64,000 bases of DNA from an uncultured Verrucomicrobiota bacterium. GTDB taxonomy: Bacteria > Verrucomicrobiota > Verrucomicrobiia > Limisphaerales > UBA9464. Below the pieces are notes generated by a model. The model saw nothing but the letters and a program-made list of their open reading frames with translations. It ran no database searches and was not told the origin of the DNA. Position numbers and translations under genes: made by a program. This document shows, one piece after another, positions 16,590-25,122 of the stretch (positions within the stretch are counted from its first letter, which is position 1; every line of letters starts with the position of its first letter). The stretch is taken from positions 1 to 64,000 of the forward strand of contig CAIWVP010000191.1 in assembly GCA_903916195.1 (NCBI GenBank). The letters run 5' to 3'.

Positions 16590-17651
16590 TCACTTCGCCC
16601 GCGTGACGTAGGTCTTCGTGTGGCCGGTGGCGGGGATGTCGATGGTGTAGCTCATGCCATCGGCGGCGACGCGGCAGTGGATGAAGTTGCCGGAGCACTT
16701 CGCCTCCTTGTTCGCGATGAACTCGTCGGGGCAGTTGTTCGTCGCGCCGTCGGGCCGGACGTTCTTGTGGACCTGGTACTGCGCCTGGAGCGTCGACAGC
16801 CCGCGGAGGGTCTGGAAGACCTCGCCCATCGCGCCCTTGGTCGGGCCGTTGTTCATCACGCTCACCGTCGGGTTGAGGGCGCGGAGCAGGAGCGGATGAT
16901 TGCTCACATCGAGCCCGTGGTGGGTGACCTGGTAGATGTCGACGCCGGGGACCATGGGCATCGGCCAGACGAGCTTGGCTTCGACGTTCCACGTGAGGTC
17001 GCCGCCGTCGTAGAAGCGGAATCCGCCGAAAGTCAGCGTCCAGGCGGAGCTGTTCGCGTTGTCGGAGGTGTCGACCGGTTTCGCGGAAGGCAATCCCTCG
17101 TTGGTCCAGGCCTTGAACTCTTTCGACTTCGGTTCCCAGCGCTCCTGCCGCGCGATGAGACAGCGCAGCTCCAGCGGGCGGCCGGAAGACTTCAACGGCA
17201 AGGTCACCCCGGGTTTCACGACGTGGCGTTCTTTCACGGGCATCGTGCGGTAGGCCTTGCTCGTGAGCGGCCAGGTCGAGGTCTTGTTGCCGTCCGGATC
17301 GGCGTCGGGCAGACCGTTGTCCCAGACGTGGACGACCGGCATCAGCGCGGCCAACTCGGCGGCGCCGCCGAAGTGGTCCACGTGGAAATGCGTGGTGATG
17401 TAGTGGTCGATCTGCCGGATCCGGGCGGCTTTCGTCGCGACCGCGTGGATCCGACCGGAATCGCGGCCGCCGGGGTTCCCGGAATCGATCAGCACGCTCT
17501 CGCCGGCCGGGGTGACGACCAGCGTCGATCCGCCGCCTTCCGAATCGATCCAGTAGAGGTCGAGGGTCCCGTCGACGGCGCCGGCGGAGGCGGTCGACAC
17601 CGGGAGCACGGGCAACGCGGCCGCGAGGAGGAGGACGGAGGGGAGACGCAT
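16590..17651 (-). CDS. Secreted metallo-beta-lactamase-fold hydrolase (ComEC/Rec2-related)
   Basis: A 353-residue protein with a signal peptide (LPSVLLLAAALPVLPVSTASA). The metal-binding motif HFHVDH is at 88-93, with SVLIDSGNPGG before it. A later DGGD (about residue 222) and THHGLDVSNHPLL (about 240) match the ComEC C-terminal MBL domain, whose members are hydrolases or nucleases. The protein is likely periplasmic. The natural substrate is unknown. The upstream sequence offers a short-leader promoter at 17658-17686. Confidence 0.87.
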   Translation of the reverse strand: MRLPSVLLLAAALPVLPVSTASAGAVDGTLDLYWIDSEGGGSTLVVTPAGESVLIDSGNPGGRDSGRIHAVATKAARIRQIDHYITTHFHVDHFGGAAELAALMPVVHVWDNGLPDADPDGNKTSTWPLTSKAYRTMPVKERHVVKPGVTLPLKSSGRPLELRCLIARQERWEPKSKEFKAWTNEGLPSAKPVDTSDNANSSAWTLTFGGFRFYDGGDLTWNVEAKLVWPMPMVPGVDIYQVTHHGLDVSNHPLLLRALNPTVSVMNNGPTKGAMGEVFQTLRGLSTLQAQYQVHKNVRPDGATNNCPDEFIANKEAKCSGNFIHCRVAADGMSYTIDIPATGHTKTYVTRAK

Positions 17652-17657
17652 GAGCGG

Positions 17658-17686
17658 GTGATACGCTCCCGTCGCGGCCCGCGCAA
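17658..17686 (-). promoter_or_regulatory. Possible promoter of the secreted MBL hydrolase
   Basis: TTGCGC (17686-17681), a 17-bp spacer and TATCAC (17663-17658), ending 6 nt before the ATG at 17651. The -10 is imperfect. Confidence 0.35.
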
Positions 17687-17701
17687 TCCGCGACGCGCCG
17701 G

Positions 17702-18502
17702 TCAACGCGCGACGCGTTCCGTGCGGAAGATGCCGGCCTGGGCGAGTTCCGCGGGCGGTCCCGGCTGGAACGCCAGGAACTCCGGCGTCTCCAGACGGTG
17801 CCGGCCTTCCGGCGCGGTGCGCACGAGGTGACGCAGTTCTTCCAGGTCGCGCGACCAACGGAAGCCGTTGAAGAACTCCATCGGCTCGAACTGCGCCTTG
17901 TACAGCGCGAGCTCCGTGTAGCAGGTGCCCAGATGCAGGTGCGCGAAACCGGTCCGGGCGAAATGCTCCACCGCGCGCACCATCATCGCCATCCCGACGT
18001 GCTTCGTCTCGGGCCCGGGCCGGTAGAAGGCGTAGTAGTAGAAGGCGGTCGTCGGCGCCTCCAGATACATGAGCACCGAGCCGCGGTCTTCGCCGGTCGC
18101 GATGTCGGTGAAGTGCAGCACATGGCTGACGACCGCTCCCGACATCAGGCGGTCCAGCCGCTCGGGCGACATCACGCCGGCGCCCCATTTCAAACCGGCG
18201 TAGGCAAGCCAGTCCTCGCGGCGCGCGGACGTGTAGGCGAACTCCGACCGCGGGACGAGTTCGCAACGCAGCGCCTCGGCCTTGCGCAGCACACGGCGGT
18301 TCTCGGACGTCGGCGTCCAACCGACGAGAGGCACTCGCAGTTGGCGGACGAGATAGAAGCGGTCGAGCTGCGGGGATCCGGGGAGGAAGCCCGCGGCGAA
18401 GGCATCCGCCGGTGTCTCGCCCGGCTCCAGGAATGCCCAGACCGCGTACGGATAGACGTACCGGACCGGGTCCGGGGCGGCTTCGGAGAAGAGGAGCTTC
18501 AT
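17702..18502 (-). CDS. Arginyl/leucyl-tRNA-protein transferase-like GNAT protein
   Basis: A 266-residue protein whose C-terminal half resembles the acyltransferase domain of Ate1/Bpt: Y-x-x-FYRPG..., then HLHLGTCYTELALYKAQF, then FNGFRWSRD. Ate/Bpt enzymes transfer an amino acid from aminoacyl-tRNA to protein N-termini, marking them for degradation. The usual N-terminal cysteine cluster (C-x-x-C) is absent, so substrate and activity may differ. It starts with ATG, 13 nt downstream of the alanine racemase stop, and is the last gene of a three-gene operon with the racemase and the ATP-grasp ligase. Confidence is fair for the fold and low for the exact reaction. Confidence 0.6.
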   Translation of the reverse strand: MKLLFSEAAPDPVRYVYPYAVWAFLEPGETPADAFAAGFLPGSPQLDRFYLVRQLRVPLVGWTPTSENRRVLRKAEALRCELVPRSEFAYTSARREDWLAYAGLKWGAGVMSPERLDRLMSGAVVSHVLHFTDIATGEDRGSVLMYLEAPTTAFYYYAFYRPGPETKHVGMAMMVRAVEHFARTGFAHLHLGTCYTELALYKAQFEPMEFFNGFRWSRDLEELRHLVRTAPEGRHRLETPEFLAFQPGPPAELAQAGIFRTERVAR

Positions 18503-18515
18503 CGCCGGAAACGAT

Positions 18516-19670
18516 TCAGGCGCCGAGATAGACGCGCGGCAGGCGTGCGCGCCAACCGGTCAGCACGTCGTAGCTCACGCTGCGCTTCAGCACGGCCACG
18601 TCCTGGGCGGTGATCTCCTCGTCGCCTTGCCGGCCGAGCAGCACGGCCTCGTCGCCGATGCCCGCGGACGGCAGGTCGGTGAGGTCCACCATGAGGGCGT
18701 CCATCGTCACGCCGCCGACGATCGGCGCGCGGCGTCCGCCGACGAGCGCCGATCCTTCGTTGCGGACGCGCGGGAAGCCGTCGCCGTAACCGAGCGGCAG
18801 CACGCCGATACGGCTGGGGCGCTCCGCGGTCCAGCGCATGCCGTAGCCCACGGTGTCGCCGGGGGCGAGCTCCTGGATGGCGGCGACACGGGCCTTGATC
18901 GACAGCACGGTCCGCAGGCCGGCCAGTCGCCGGCACACCGAGGACGGATAGACGCCTTGCGCCAGCAGACCGACGCGCACGACATCGTGATGCGCTTCCG
19001 GCAGGTCGAGGAAGCCGCCGGAGTTGCAGTGATGGACGAGATCCGGCCGGATGCCCGCTTCCTCCAGCACGGCGAGGCACCGCGCGAAGCGCTCGTTCTG
19101 CGTCCGCGCGAAGGCCTTCTCCGTCTCGTCGCTCTGGGCGAAGTGCCCGAGCACGCCGGCGAACCCGAGCCCGGGCAGGCCGGCCAACGCGCGGCTCCAT
19201 CCCTCCACGTCGCGCCACGCGAAGCCGAAGCGGTTCATGCCCGTGTTCACCTTCACGTGGATCCGCACCGGTCTTCCACGCCGCGTGCCGACCCCGGACA
19301 AAGCCTGCGCGATCCCGATGTTGCCGACGCACGTCTCGACGCCGAGTTGGACCACCCACTCCAGCTCGTCCGGCAACCGTTCCCCGAGCAACAAGATCGG
19401 CGCGCGGATGCCGGCGTCCCGCAACGCGGCCGCCTCGCCCAGCGTGAACACGGCCAACAGATCCGCGCCGTGGGCGAGCGCGACCTCGGACGCGCGCACG
19501 GCACCGATGCCGTACGCGTCGTCCTTCGCGACGTACAACAACCGCGTGCCGGCCGGCAGATCGGCGCGGATCAGGCGGAAGTTCTGCGCGAGCGCCGCGA
19601 GATCGACCTCGACCCAGGCGGGCCGGGGCGGTCGCCCGGTCGGAGCGGCGTTGGATGCGTCGGTGTTCAT
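18516..19670 (-). CDS. alr: Alanine racemase
   Basis: A 384-residue PLP enzyme interconverting L- and D-alanine for peptidoglycan. The PLP lysine is Lys49 in YVAKDDAYGIG and the catalytic tyrosine is Tyr276 in TVGYGMRW. The barrel-domain HCNSGG and the C-terminal PLGYGDGFPR are also typical. The first residue of the usual VVKADAYGHG block is altered (AKDDAYGIG), which is a mild divergence. Its ATG overlaps the upstream ATP-grasp gene as ATGA. Confidence 0.92.
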   Translation of the reverse strand: MNTDASNAAPTGRPPRPAWVEVDLAALAQNFRLIRADLPAGTRLLYVAKDDAYGIGAVRASEVALAHGADLLAVFTLGEAAALRDAGIRAPILLLGERLPDELEWVVQLGVETCVGNIGIAQALSGVGTRRGRPVRIHVKVNTGMNRFGFAWRDVEGWSRALAGLPGLGFAGVLGHFAQSDETEKAFARTQNERFARCLAVLEEAGIRPDLVHHCNSGGFLDLPEAHHDVVRVGLLAQGVYPSSVCRRLAGLRTVLSIKARVAAIQELAPGDTVGYGMRWTAERPSRIGVLPLGYGDGFPRVRNEGSALVGGRRAPIVGGVTMDALMVDLTDLPSAGIGDEAVLLGRQGDEEITAQDVAVLKRSVSYDVLTGWRARLPRVYLGA

Positions 19671-20938
19671 CCGTTTCCCGGCGGCCAGAGCGACTTGCCC
19701 ACGTCGGTTCGATGATAGCTCCCGAGCGAGCGGATGCGACGGATGTTCGCGTAGGCCGTGGCGATGGCCTCGTCGAGCGTGCCGGCGATGGCGGCGACGT
19801 CGCAGATGCGGTGGCCGGTCGCCTCCAGCACGCCGTCGTCGCGGGCCTCGACCTCCTGCCACCAGACGTCGCAGGTGGGCTCGCCCTGCACCGTGACCGG
19901 CACGCGCGGGCCGGTGAGCTGGGTGAAGGGATATCCGTAGCCCGCGAGCGTGAGGTTGCAGCCGAAATCCAGGCCGTCCCGCCAGCGCGGCGCGATCGGC
20001 TCGTCGCGGGCGCAGCGCAGGAAGGTCCCGAGCGGCTCCGCCAACATGCGCGCGATCATCGGGCCGCTGGTGACGCCGAGCCGGACGTTGTATTCGAGCA
20101 CGTGCCAGCGGCCTTCGTGGAGCATCGCCGTGACCTGCACGGGGCCGTGGAAGCCGACCTCGCGGAACCACGGCCGCAGCGGCGCGAGCAGTTCGCGCAC
20201 GAGTCCGTAGCGGTCGTGCGGGTCGCGCTCGACGAGCCCGCCGAGCGGCGCGCCGGCCACGATGCCGAGGTCGCCGTCGAACGCGCGCTTGTACTCCTGG
20301 TTGGTGACGAGCGGATGGATCTCGCCCGCGCTCACCAGCGCGATGTGCCCCGCCTCGCGGCGTCCGAGATATTCCTGGAGGAAGATGCCTTCGGAATCAT
20401 CCAGCCTCGGCAGCCACGCCAAAGTGTCCTCGACCGATTCGCAGACGATGGTGTGGATCGGGCTGGTCGGCGAACAGAGCGGGTTCTTCAGCACGAACGG
20501 CCGCTGCTCACGGCGGACGATCCTCTCCGCGTCGGCGCGCGTCGCGACGGTCCAGGCCCGGGCGAACGGCACGCCGTGCCGCGCGCACAGCGCGCGGGCG
20601 AAATCGCGTTCCCTCTCCAGGCGCAACCCTTCGCCGGTCGGGCAGAGGATCGGCGGGGCGAGCGACAAGAACTCGTCGGTCCACGGTTTCAACGCCCATT
20701 CGATGGACATCGGCACGATGAGGTCGGGACGTTCGCGGCGGAGGCGCGGACAAGGGTCCGGTTCCGCGGCCGCGGTGACGCACGGGCCCTCGCTCATCGG
20801 CCCGTGGTGCGCGTAGTCGCGGGTCAGATAGGCGCCGACCTCCGCGCCGTCCTCGCGAAGCCGGCGCATCATCGACTGCGTGAACGCGCCGACGCCGAGG
20901 ACCATCACCCGCTTTTTCCCGACCGCTTCAGCTCCCAT
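19667..20938 (-). CDS. PurD-like ATP-grasp ligase (phosphoribosylamine-glycine ligase family)
   Basis: A 423-residue protein with the GARS layout: an N-terminal Rossmann-like domain (MVLGVGAFTQSMMRRL), an ATP-grasp domain (about 110-320, with FVLKNPLCS, IFLQEYLGRREAGH and VLEYNVRLG) and a GARS C-terminal domain ending RSLGSYHRTDVGK. True PurD joins ribosylamine-5-phosphate to glycine in purine synthesis. This copy is divergent: the N-terminal glycine loop and several ATP-grasp stretches differ from the common form. A second purD elsewhere would argue that this one acts on another amine/acid pair. It is the first gene of the operon with alr and the arginyltransferase-like gene. Confidence 0.75.
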   Translation of the reverse strand: MGAEAVGKKRVMVLGVGAFTQSMMRRLREDGAEVGAYLTRDYAHHGPMSEGPCVTAAAEPDPCPRLRRERPDLIVPMSIEWALKPWTDEFLSLAPPILCPTGEGLRLERERDFARALCARHGVPFARAWTVATRADAERIVRREQRPFVLKNPLCSPTSPIHTIVCESVEDTLAWLPRLDDSEGIFLQEYLGRREAGHIALVSAGEIHPLVTNQEYKRAFDGDLGIVAGAPLGGLVERDPHDRYGLVRELLAPLRPWFREVGFHGPVQVTAMLHEGRWHVLEYNVRLGVTSGPMIARMLAEPLGTFLRCARDEPIAPRWRDGLDFGCNLTLAGYGYPFTQLTGPRVPVTVQGEPTCDVWWQEVEARDDGVLEATGHRICDVAAIAGTLDEAIATAYANIRRIRSLGSYHRTDVGKSLWPPGNG

Positions 20939-20950
20939 GAGTGCGGGCGG

Positions 20951-20979
20951 ACGCTAGGAACCGCCGGGCCCGGGGGGAA
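20951..20979 (-). promoter_or_regulatory. Predicted promoter of the PurD-like/alr/transferase operon
   Basis: TTCCCC (20979-20974), a 17-bp spacer and TAGCGT (20956-20951). The ATG at 20938 follows after 12 nt. The words TAGCGTCCG recur in the O-antigen ligase promoter at 37935-37964. Confidence 0.45.
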
Positions 20980-21014
20980 GTCGTTTCAGGAGGGATTTGT
21001 GCACATCGCCCCGG

Positions 21015-23789
21015 TCACGGCCGTGCCGGAGCCGTCAACCAGGCGAGCAAGGCCGCGATATCTTCGGTCGTCAGGCCGGATTCCAGGCCTTCCGGCATCA
21101 ACGACCGTCCGGTCGGGACGAGGCGCGCCAACCGGGCCCGCGGGAACACTTCTTCGGCCCCACCGGCGATCTTCAGCGTGACGGCGGAATCGGATTCCCG
21201 CGCGAGCAGGCCGGTGACGGAGACGCCTTCCTTCGTCTCCACGGTCCAAGCGACGAAGTTCGGCGCGACCTCGCGGTCCGGATCGAGGATCGAGACCAGC
21301 AGCTTGTCCAGACCGTTGGCGACGACCGAACCGAGGTCCGGCCCGAGCGCGGCGCCTTCGCCACGGAAGGCGTGGCAAGTCGTGCAGCGCTCCCGGAAAA
21401 CGACCGCGCCGCGCGCGGGATCGCCTTTCAGGTCCAGCGCGGGAAGGAACTTCGCCAGGACGGCCAAACGATCCGGATCGGGCCGCACGGCGGCCACGCG
21501 TTTCGACGGGACGGGCCGGATGTTGGCTCGGCGCCACGCTTCGGCGAGCAGCCCGGACGGCGCCGGCTCGAACCGCGCCAAGGTGTGGCCTTGCACGACC
21601 ATGCCGCGGACCAAAGCGTCGGCGATACCGGTGGCGTCCGGCGCGGGCAGAAGAGCAAACGCCGCGATGAGCTTGCCGACAGCACCGGCGTCGCCGCGCC
21701 GGCCGATGGTGCGGGCCAGTTCCGCCAGCACAGCGGCGGCCTCGGGGAAATCCGGGACGCGCGGCACGGGCATCAGTTCGTCCCAGAGAGCGCCTTCGAT
21801 GCCGACCGCCGTATGGATCGCGGCGGAGCGGACGGTCGCCGGACCGGCGCGGACGAGCGCCGCCAGCGGACCGGACCGCGAACCGTCCGGGACCGTCCGC
21901 AACGCGAAAGCCAGATCGATGCGGGCAAGCGGATCCGTCTCGGCGGCGGCGGCGACGGACAACCGTGCGGCCAATGCGTCGCGGGCCGCCGCCGGATCGA
22001 CGACGATCCCGCCGGCGAGCCGGTAGGCATGGCGTCGCACCGCCGGATCGGCGTCGCGCATGACATCGGCGAGCAACGCGGGCGCCAGCGCGCCGGCGGA
22101 CCGCAAAAGATGAAGTGCGGCGATCCGGGTCGCGGCGGATGGAGCGGCCGACGAAGTCGTTGACGGTCCTTTTGCGTCCGTCGTGGCCGTTACGCCGCCG
22201 GCCAGAGCGCCGGGCGCCGGGGCGAGAAGCGCCTTCAGCGCGGGCACGGCGGCGGGGTCGGCCCGTTCCACGAGCAGCCTCGCGGCGGTGTCGCGATGCC
22301 AACCATCCGGATGCGCCAGCATCGCCACCAGCCCCGCGGTACCGAGACCTTGGGGCTTGGACCACGGGCCTCGGGCAACGGCCGTGGTCGGCGTCATCCG
22401 CCAGATCCGTCCGCGTTCGCGTCCGCTGTCGAGATCGAGGTTCTTCTTGAGGTTCTCGGGCAACGACCAAGGGTGCTCGATCGTTTCGCGGTACATGTCC
22501 ACGACCCAGAGACAGCCGTCCGGCGCGTTGTAGAACTGGACCGGGCGGAACCAGTTGTCGGTGCTGGCGAGGAATTCGGACCGCGGCTCATCCGCCGGAC
22601 GTTCGCCGATGAGCAGGATGCCGTCGGGCGCGATCCGGAGTTTCTTGCGGTGGACGAGGTTGCTGCCGGCGTCGCCGATGAAGGCATCGCCGGCGAAGTC
22701 CGGGCCGTAGGCGTCGCCGCGATAGAGAGTCGTGCCGGTCGCGCCGGTGAAGTAGCCGCTCGGCCGTCCGCCGCCTTCGACGGGGCCTTCGACCACGCCG
22801 GCGACCCGCCAGCGCGTCCGCAGCACGCGCCAAGGTTCGTCGGGGCTGCGGCGATGGACCTCCGCGGCCGGTCCGTCGGCGGCGATGCTCGAACGCGCGG
22901 CCGGCAGCTCGTGGAACGGGTTCGACGGTGCCGCGGTCTCGTCGAAGGCGATGAGCTGGAGATGGTCGGAGTTCGAGCAGACGAACTTCCGGCCGGTCGC
23001 GTCGAACGACATGCCGTGCTGGCCGCCGCCGGTCTCGGCGCGCATCGATAGCGTCCGCGGGTCGAACGAGAAGTCGCGGCCGCGGAGATCCATCGTCGCC
23101 GACGAGGTCTCACCCCCACCCCTCGGCTCCCCTGCTCCCCTTCCCCCCTGCCCTGCCACGAGCCATGACCGCGTGAACTCGCTGTCCACGAGACGCACCT
23201 TGCCGCCGCTCATGCTGGTCGCGCCGTGGATCCGGTCGTCGACGCCCCATTGGAAGGAGTTCATCAACGCTTGGACGTTGAGCTTGTTCGTGGCGTAGGG
23301 CGCGTAGTCGCTGGCGAAACCGGTGAAGACGACTTGCCGGATGTCGGCGACGCCGTCGCCATCGGTGTCCTTCGCGTAGAGGATGTCCGGCGTCGCGCCG
23401 ATGAAGACGCCACCGTCCCAGCAGGTGACCGCGGTCGGCCACGGCAGGCCGGCGAGGAACACCGTCGCCTTGTCGTAGCGACCGTCGCCGTCGGTGTCCT
23501 CGAGCCGGCGGATGCGCCCGAGCTGTTCCGGCCGGCGCTCGGAATAGTCGCGCATCTCGACGACGTAGGCGCGACCGGCGGCGTCGACGGTGACCGCGAC
23601 CGGGCTGTTGACGAGCGGTTCGGCGGCGACCAGCTCGGCGCGGAATCCGGGCCGGAGCGAAAAGGTCGCGGTCGCGCGGTCCGGTTCCGTGGCCGGCATC
23701 CGAGGCATCTGGCCGGGGCGGATCTCGGGCTCGATCCCGCGCGACACGACCGGGAGCAGGATCAAGAACGGCAGCAGGCGACCTATCAT
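21015..23789 (-). CDS. PVC-type heme-binding CxxCH dehydrogenase
   Basis: A 924-residue secreted protein of the large planctomycete/verrucomicrobial membrane-bound dehydrogenase group (TIGR02604/TIGR02603). A signal peptide (MIGRLLPFLILLPVVSRG) leads to a beta-propeller domain (about 45-480; DTDGDGRYD, GGGQHGMSFDATG, NWFRPVQFYNAPDG, VVDMYRETIEHP). HEAT-like helical repeats fill about 490-750. A C-terminal cytochrome c-like domain carries CTTCH near residue 803. It probably oxidises a sugar or other reduced carbon in the periplasm and passes electrons to the heme; the substrate is not known. ATG at 23789 is chosen because the frame's upstream part overlaps an esterase gene in another frame. 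Confidence 0.9.
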   Translation of the reverse strand: MIGRLLPFLILLPVVSRGIEPEIRPGQMPRMPATEPDRATATFSLRPGFRAELVAAEPLVNSPVAVTVDAAGRAYVVEMRDYSERRPEQLGRIRRLEDTDGDGRYDKATVFLAGLPWPTAVTCWDGGVFIGATPDILYAKDTDGDGVADIRQVVFTGFASDYAPYATNKLNVQALMNSFQWGVDDRIHGATSMSGGKVRLVDSEFTRSWLVAGQGGRGAGEPRGGGETSSATMDLRGRDFSFDPRTLSMRAETGGGQHGMSFDATGRKFVCSNSDHLQLIAFDETAAPSNPFHELPAARSSIAADGPAAEVHRRSPDEPWRVLRTRWRVAGVVEGPVEGGGRPSGYFTGATGTTLYRGDAYGPDFAGDAFIGDAGSNLVHRKKLRIAPDGILLIGERPADEPRSEFLASTDNWFRPVQFYNAPDGCLWVVDMYRETIEHPWSLPENLKKNLDLDSGRERGRIWRMTPTTAVARGPWSKPQGLGTAGLVAMLAHPDGWHRDTAARLLVERADPAAVPALKALLAPAPGALAGGVTATTDAKGPSTTSSAAPSAATRIAALHLLRSAGALAPALLADVMRDADPAVRRHAYRLAGGIVVDPAAARDALAARLSVAAAAETDPLARIDLAFALRTVPDGSRSGPLAALVRAGPATVRSAAIHTAVGIEGALWDELMPVPRVPDFPEAAAVLAELARTIGRRGDAGAVGKLIAAFALLPAPDATGIADALVRGMVVQGHTLARFEPAPSGLLAEAWRRANIRPVPSKRVAAVRPDPDRLAVLAKFLPALDLKGDPARGAVVFRERCTTCHAFRGEGAALGPDLGSVVANGLDKLLVSILDPDREVAPNFVAWTVETKEGVSVTGLLARESDSAVTLKIAGGAEEVFPRARLARLVPTGRSLMPEGLESGLTTEDIAALLAWLTAPARP

Positions 23790-23908
23790 GGCCGGATGGA
23801 ACCGCGGCGGCCGCGGCCGGGCGAGCTTCGGTTTCCAGGTCCCGGCACCGACGCCCGTCCCAGCGCCTGTCTGAAAAGTAGGACAGTGCCTCTGGCCTGT
23901 CTGTTCTG

Positions 23909-24001
23909 GGGCTTCCAGCCCCACGCCCGACAAGCGGTGCCGCGGGCTGGAAGCCCTCGGGCAGACAGGCTGGAAGCCTGTCCTAGCAGGCCGATCGGCC
24001 T
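23909..24001. repeat. REP-like cluster of short palindromes (CTGGAAGCC family)
   Basis: GGGCTTCCAGCCC at 23909-23921 and its inverse GGGCTGGAAGCCC at 23944-23956 are 22 bp apart. GACAGGCT-GGA-AGCCTGTC at 23964-23982 is a perfect palindrome with the same core. AGGCCGATCGGCCT at 23988-24001 is a fourth palindrome. They fill the gap between two reverse-strand genes. Dispersed elements with this core are common in verrucomicrobial and planctomycete chromosomes as far as I recall; only the local structure is seen here. Confidence 0.75.
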
Positions 24002-24013
24002 TCTCGGACAAGA

Positions 24014-25045
24014 TCAGCGCAACACCGAGTCGAGGAGCCGGTACGCCTCCTGCCGTTGCCCAGGCGGGAAGCGATGGGGGGAATCCGGTTGCGCGACCGT
24101 GATGTCGACCGTCGTCCCCGAGGCCGTCGCGATGGCGCGAGCTTCTTCCACGACGCGGTCGACGCTCTGCCACCGGAAGTTCGAGTCGCCGACCGGTGCG
24201 TTGACGAAGACCTTGCGGGGCGCGATGGCCGCGAGCACCTGGGGGAAATCGAAGGGCAACGTGTCGAGCTTCCCGCGGTATCCGGCGAGCCGCGGCATGT
24301 AGCGGTTCTGGCACCAGCCGCGCTCCGTTGTCCAGACGCCAGGATCGCCGTCGCGATAATCGCGGAACGAATCGAAGCCGCAGCTGGAGACGACCACGCG
24401 GATACGTCGGTCGAAGGCGGCGGTGAACAACCCGTTGTGGCCGCCGAGCGAATGCCCGATGCAGCCGAAGCCGTTCGTCCGCACATAGGGCAACGACGCC
24501 AGCAGGTCGAGGCCCCGCAGATTGTCCCAGATCGCCTTCATCGTCCCGCTGGCGTGGCCGAGCGCCTTGAGGTCGGGCGCGTAGTCGGCCAGCAGCGGAT
24601 ACGGCGGAGCGAGCACCACGTAGCCGCGCCGGACGAGTTCGACGCCGTATTCGTCGTCCGGCGAATCGCCGAGGCCGACGACGACCTTCTGCCCGGCCTT
24701 GTGGGTCTGGTGCAGCGCCAGGACCGCCGGGAAAAGGTGCGTCGCTCCGGTCGCCAACGCGGCCTTCGGGATGAGCAGGTACGCCGGCACGCGTCCTCCG
24801 GGCTCGCTCTGGTAGGTCAGGAAGCGCCGGAAGTGGCTGCCTTGGTCGGTCTCCTCGACGAGCTCCACATCGAGCGGGCAAAGCTTCTCCGGGCCCGGGA
24901 GCGGGCCCATGATCGCCTCCATCGACCGCAAGAGAGCGGCGCGACGGACGGGGGCCGGCGACGGCACTTCGGCCGCTGGGCGGGAATCCGGGGCGAACAG
25001 CAACGCGGCGGCCACGGCGAAGACCTGCATCCGGAAGCGGACCAT
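24014..25045 (-). CDS. Secreted alpha/beta hydrolase (acetyl xylan esterase/dienelactone hydrolase-like)
   Basis: A 343-residue protein with a signal peptide (MQVFAVAAALLFAPDSRPAA). The alpha/beta hydrolase core has the nucleophile elbow GHSLGGHN (about 196-203). The stretch SGTMKAIWDNLRGLDLL before it is typical of the acetyl-esterase/DUF1749-like group. A late His (PDSPHRFP) probably completes the triad. It is likely periplasmic and removes ester groups from plant or algal polysaccharides; this is inference. It is divergent from the CPSF-type gene and 224 bp from the PVC dehydrogenase on the same strand. Confidence 0.85.
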   Translation of the reverse strand: MVRFRMQVFAVAAALLFAPDSRPAAEVPSPAPVRRAALLRSMEAIMGPLPGPEKLCPLDVELVEETDQGSHFRRFLTYQSEPGGRVPAYLLIPKAALATGATHLFPAVLALHQTHKAGQKVVVGLGDSPDDEYGVELVRRGYVVLAPPYPLLADYAPDLKALGHASGTMKAIWDNLRGLDLLASLPYVRTNGFGCIGHSLGGHNGLFTAAFDRRIRVVVSSCGFDSFRDYRDGDPGVWTTERGWCQNRYMPRLAGYRGKLDTLPFDFPQVLAAIAPRKVFVNAPVGDSNFRWQSVDRVVEEARAIATASGTTVDITVAQPDSPHRFPPGQRQEAYRLLDSVLR

Positions 25046-25122
25046 CCCCTATCATGGGATGCGGACCCGTGCAGGACAAGTTCGTGGTTCGCAGCGGGCA
25101 CGGATCCTGCCAACACTCGCCC

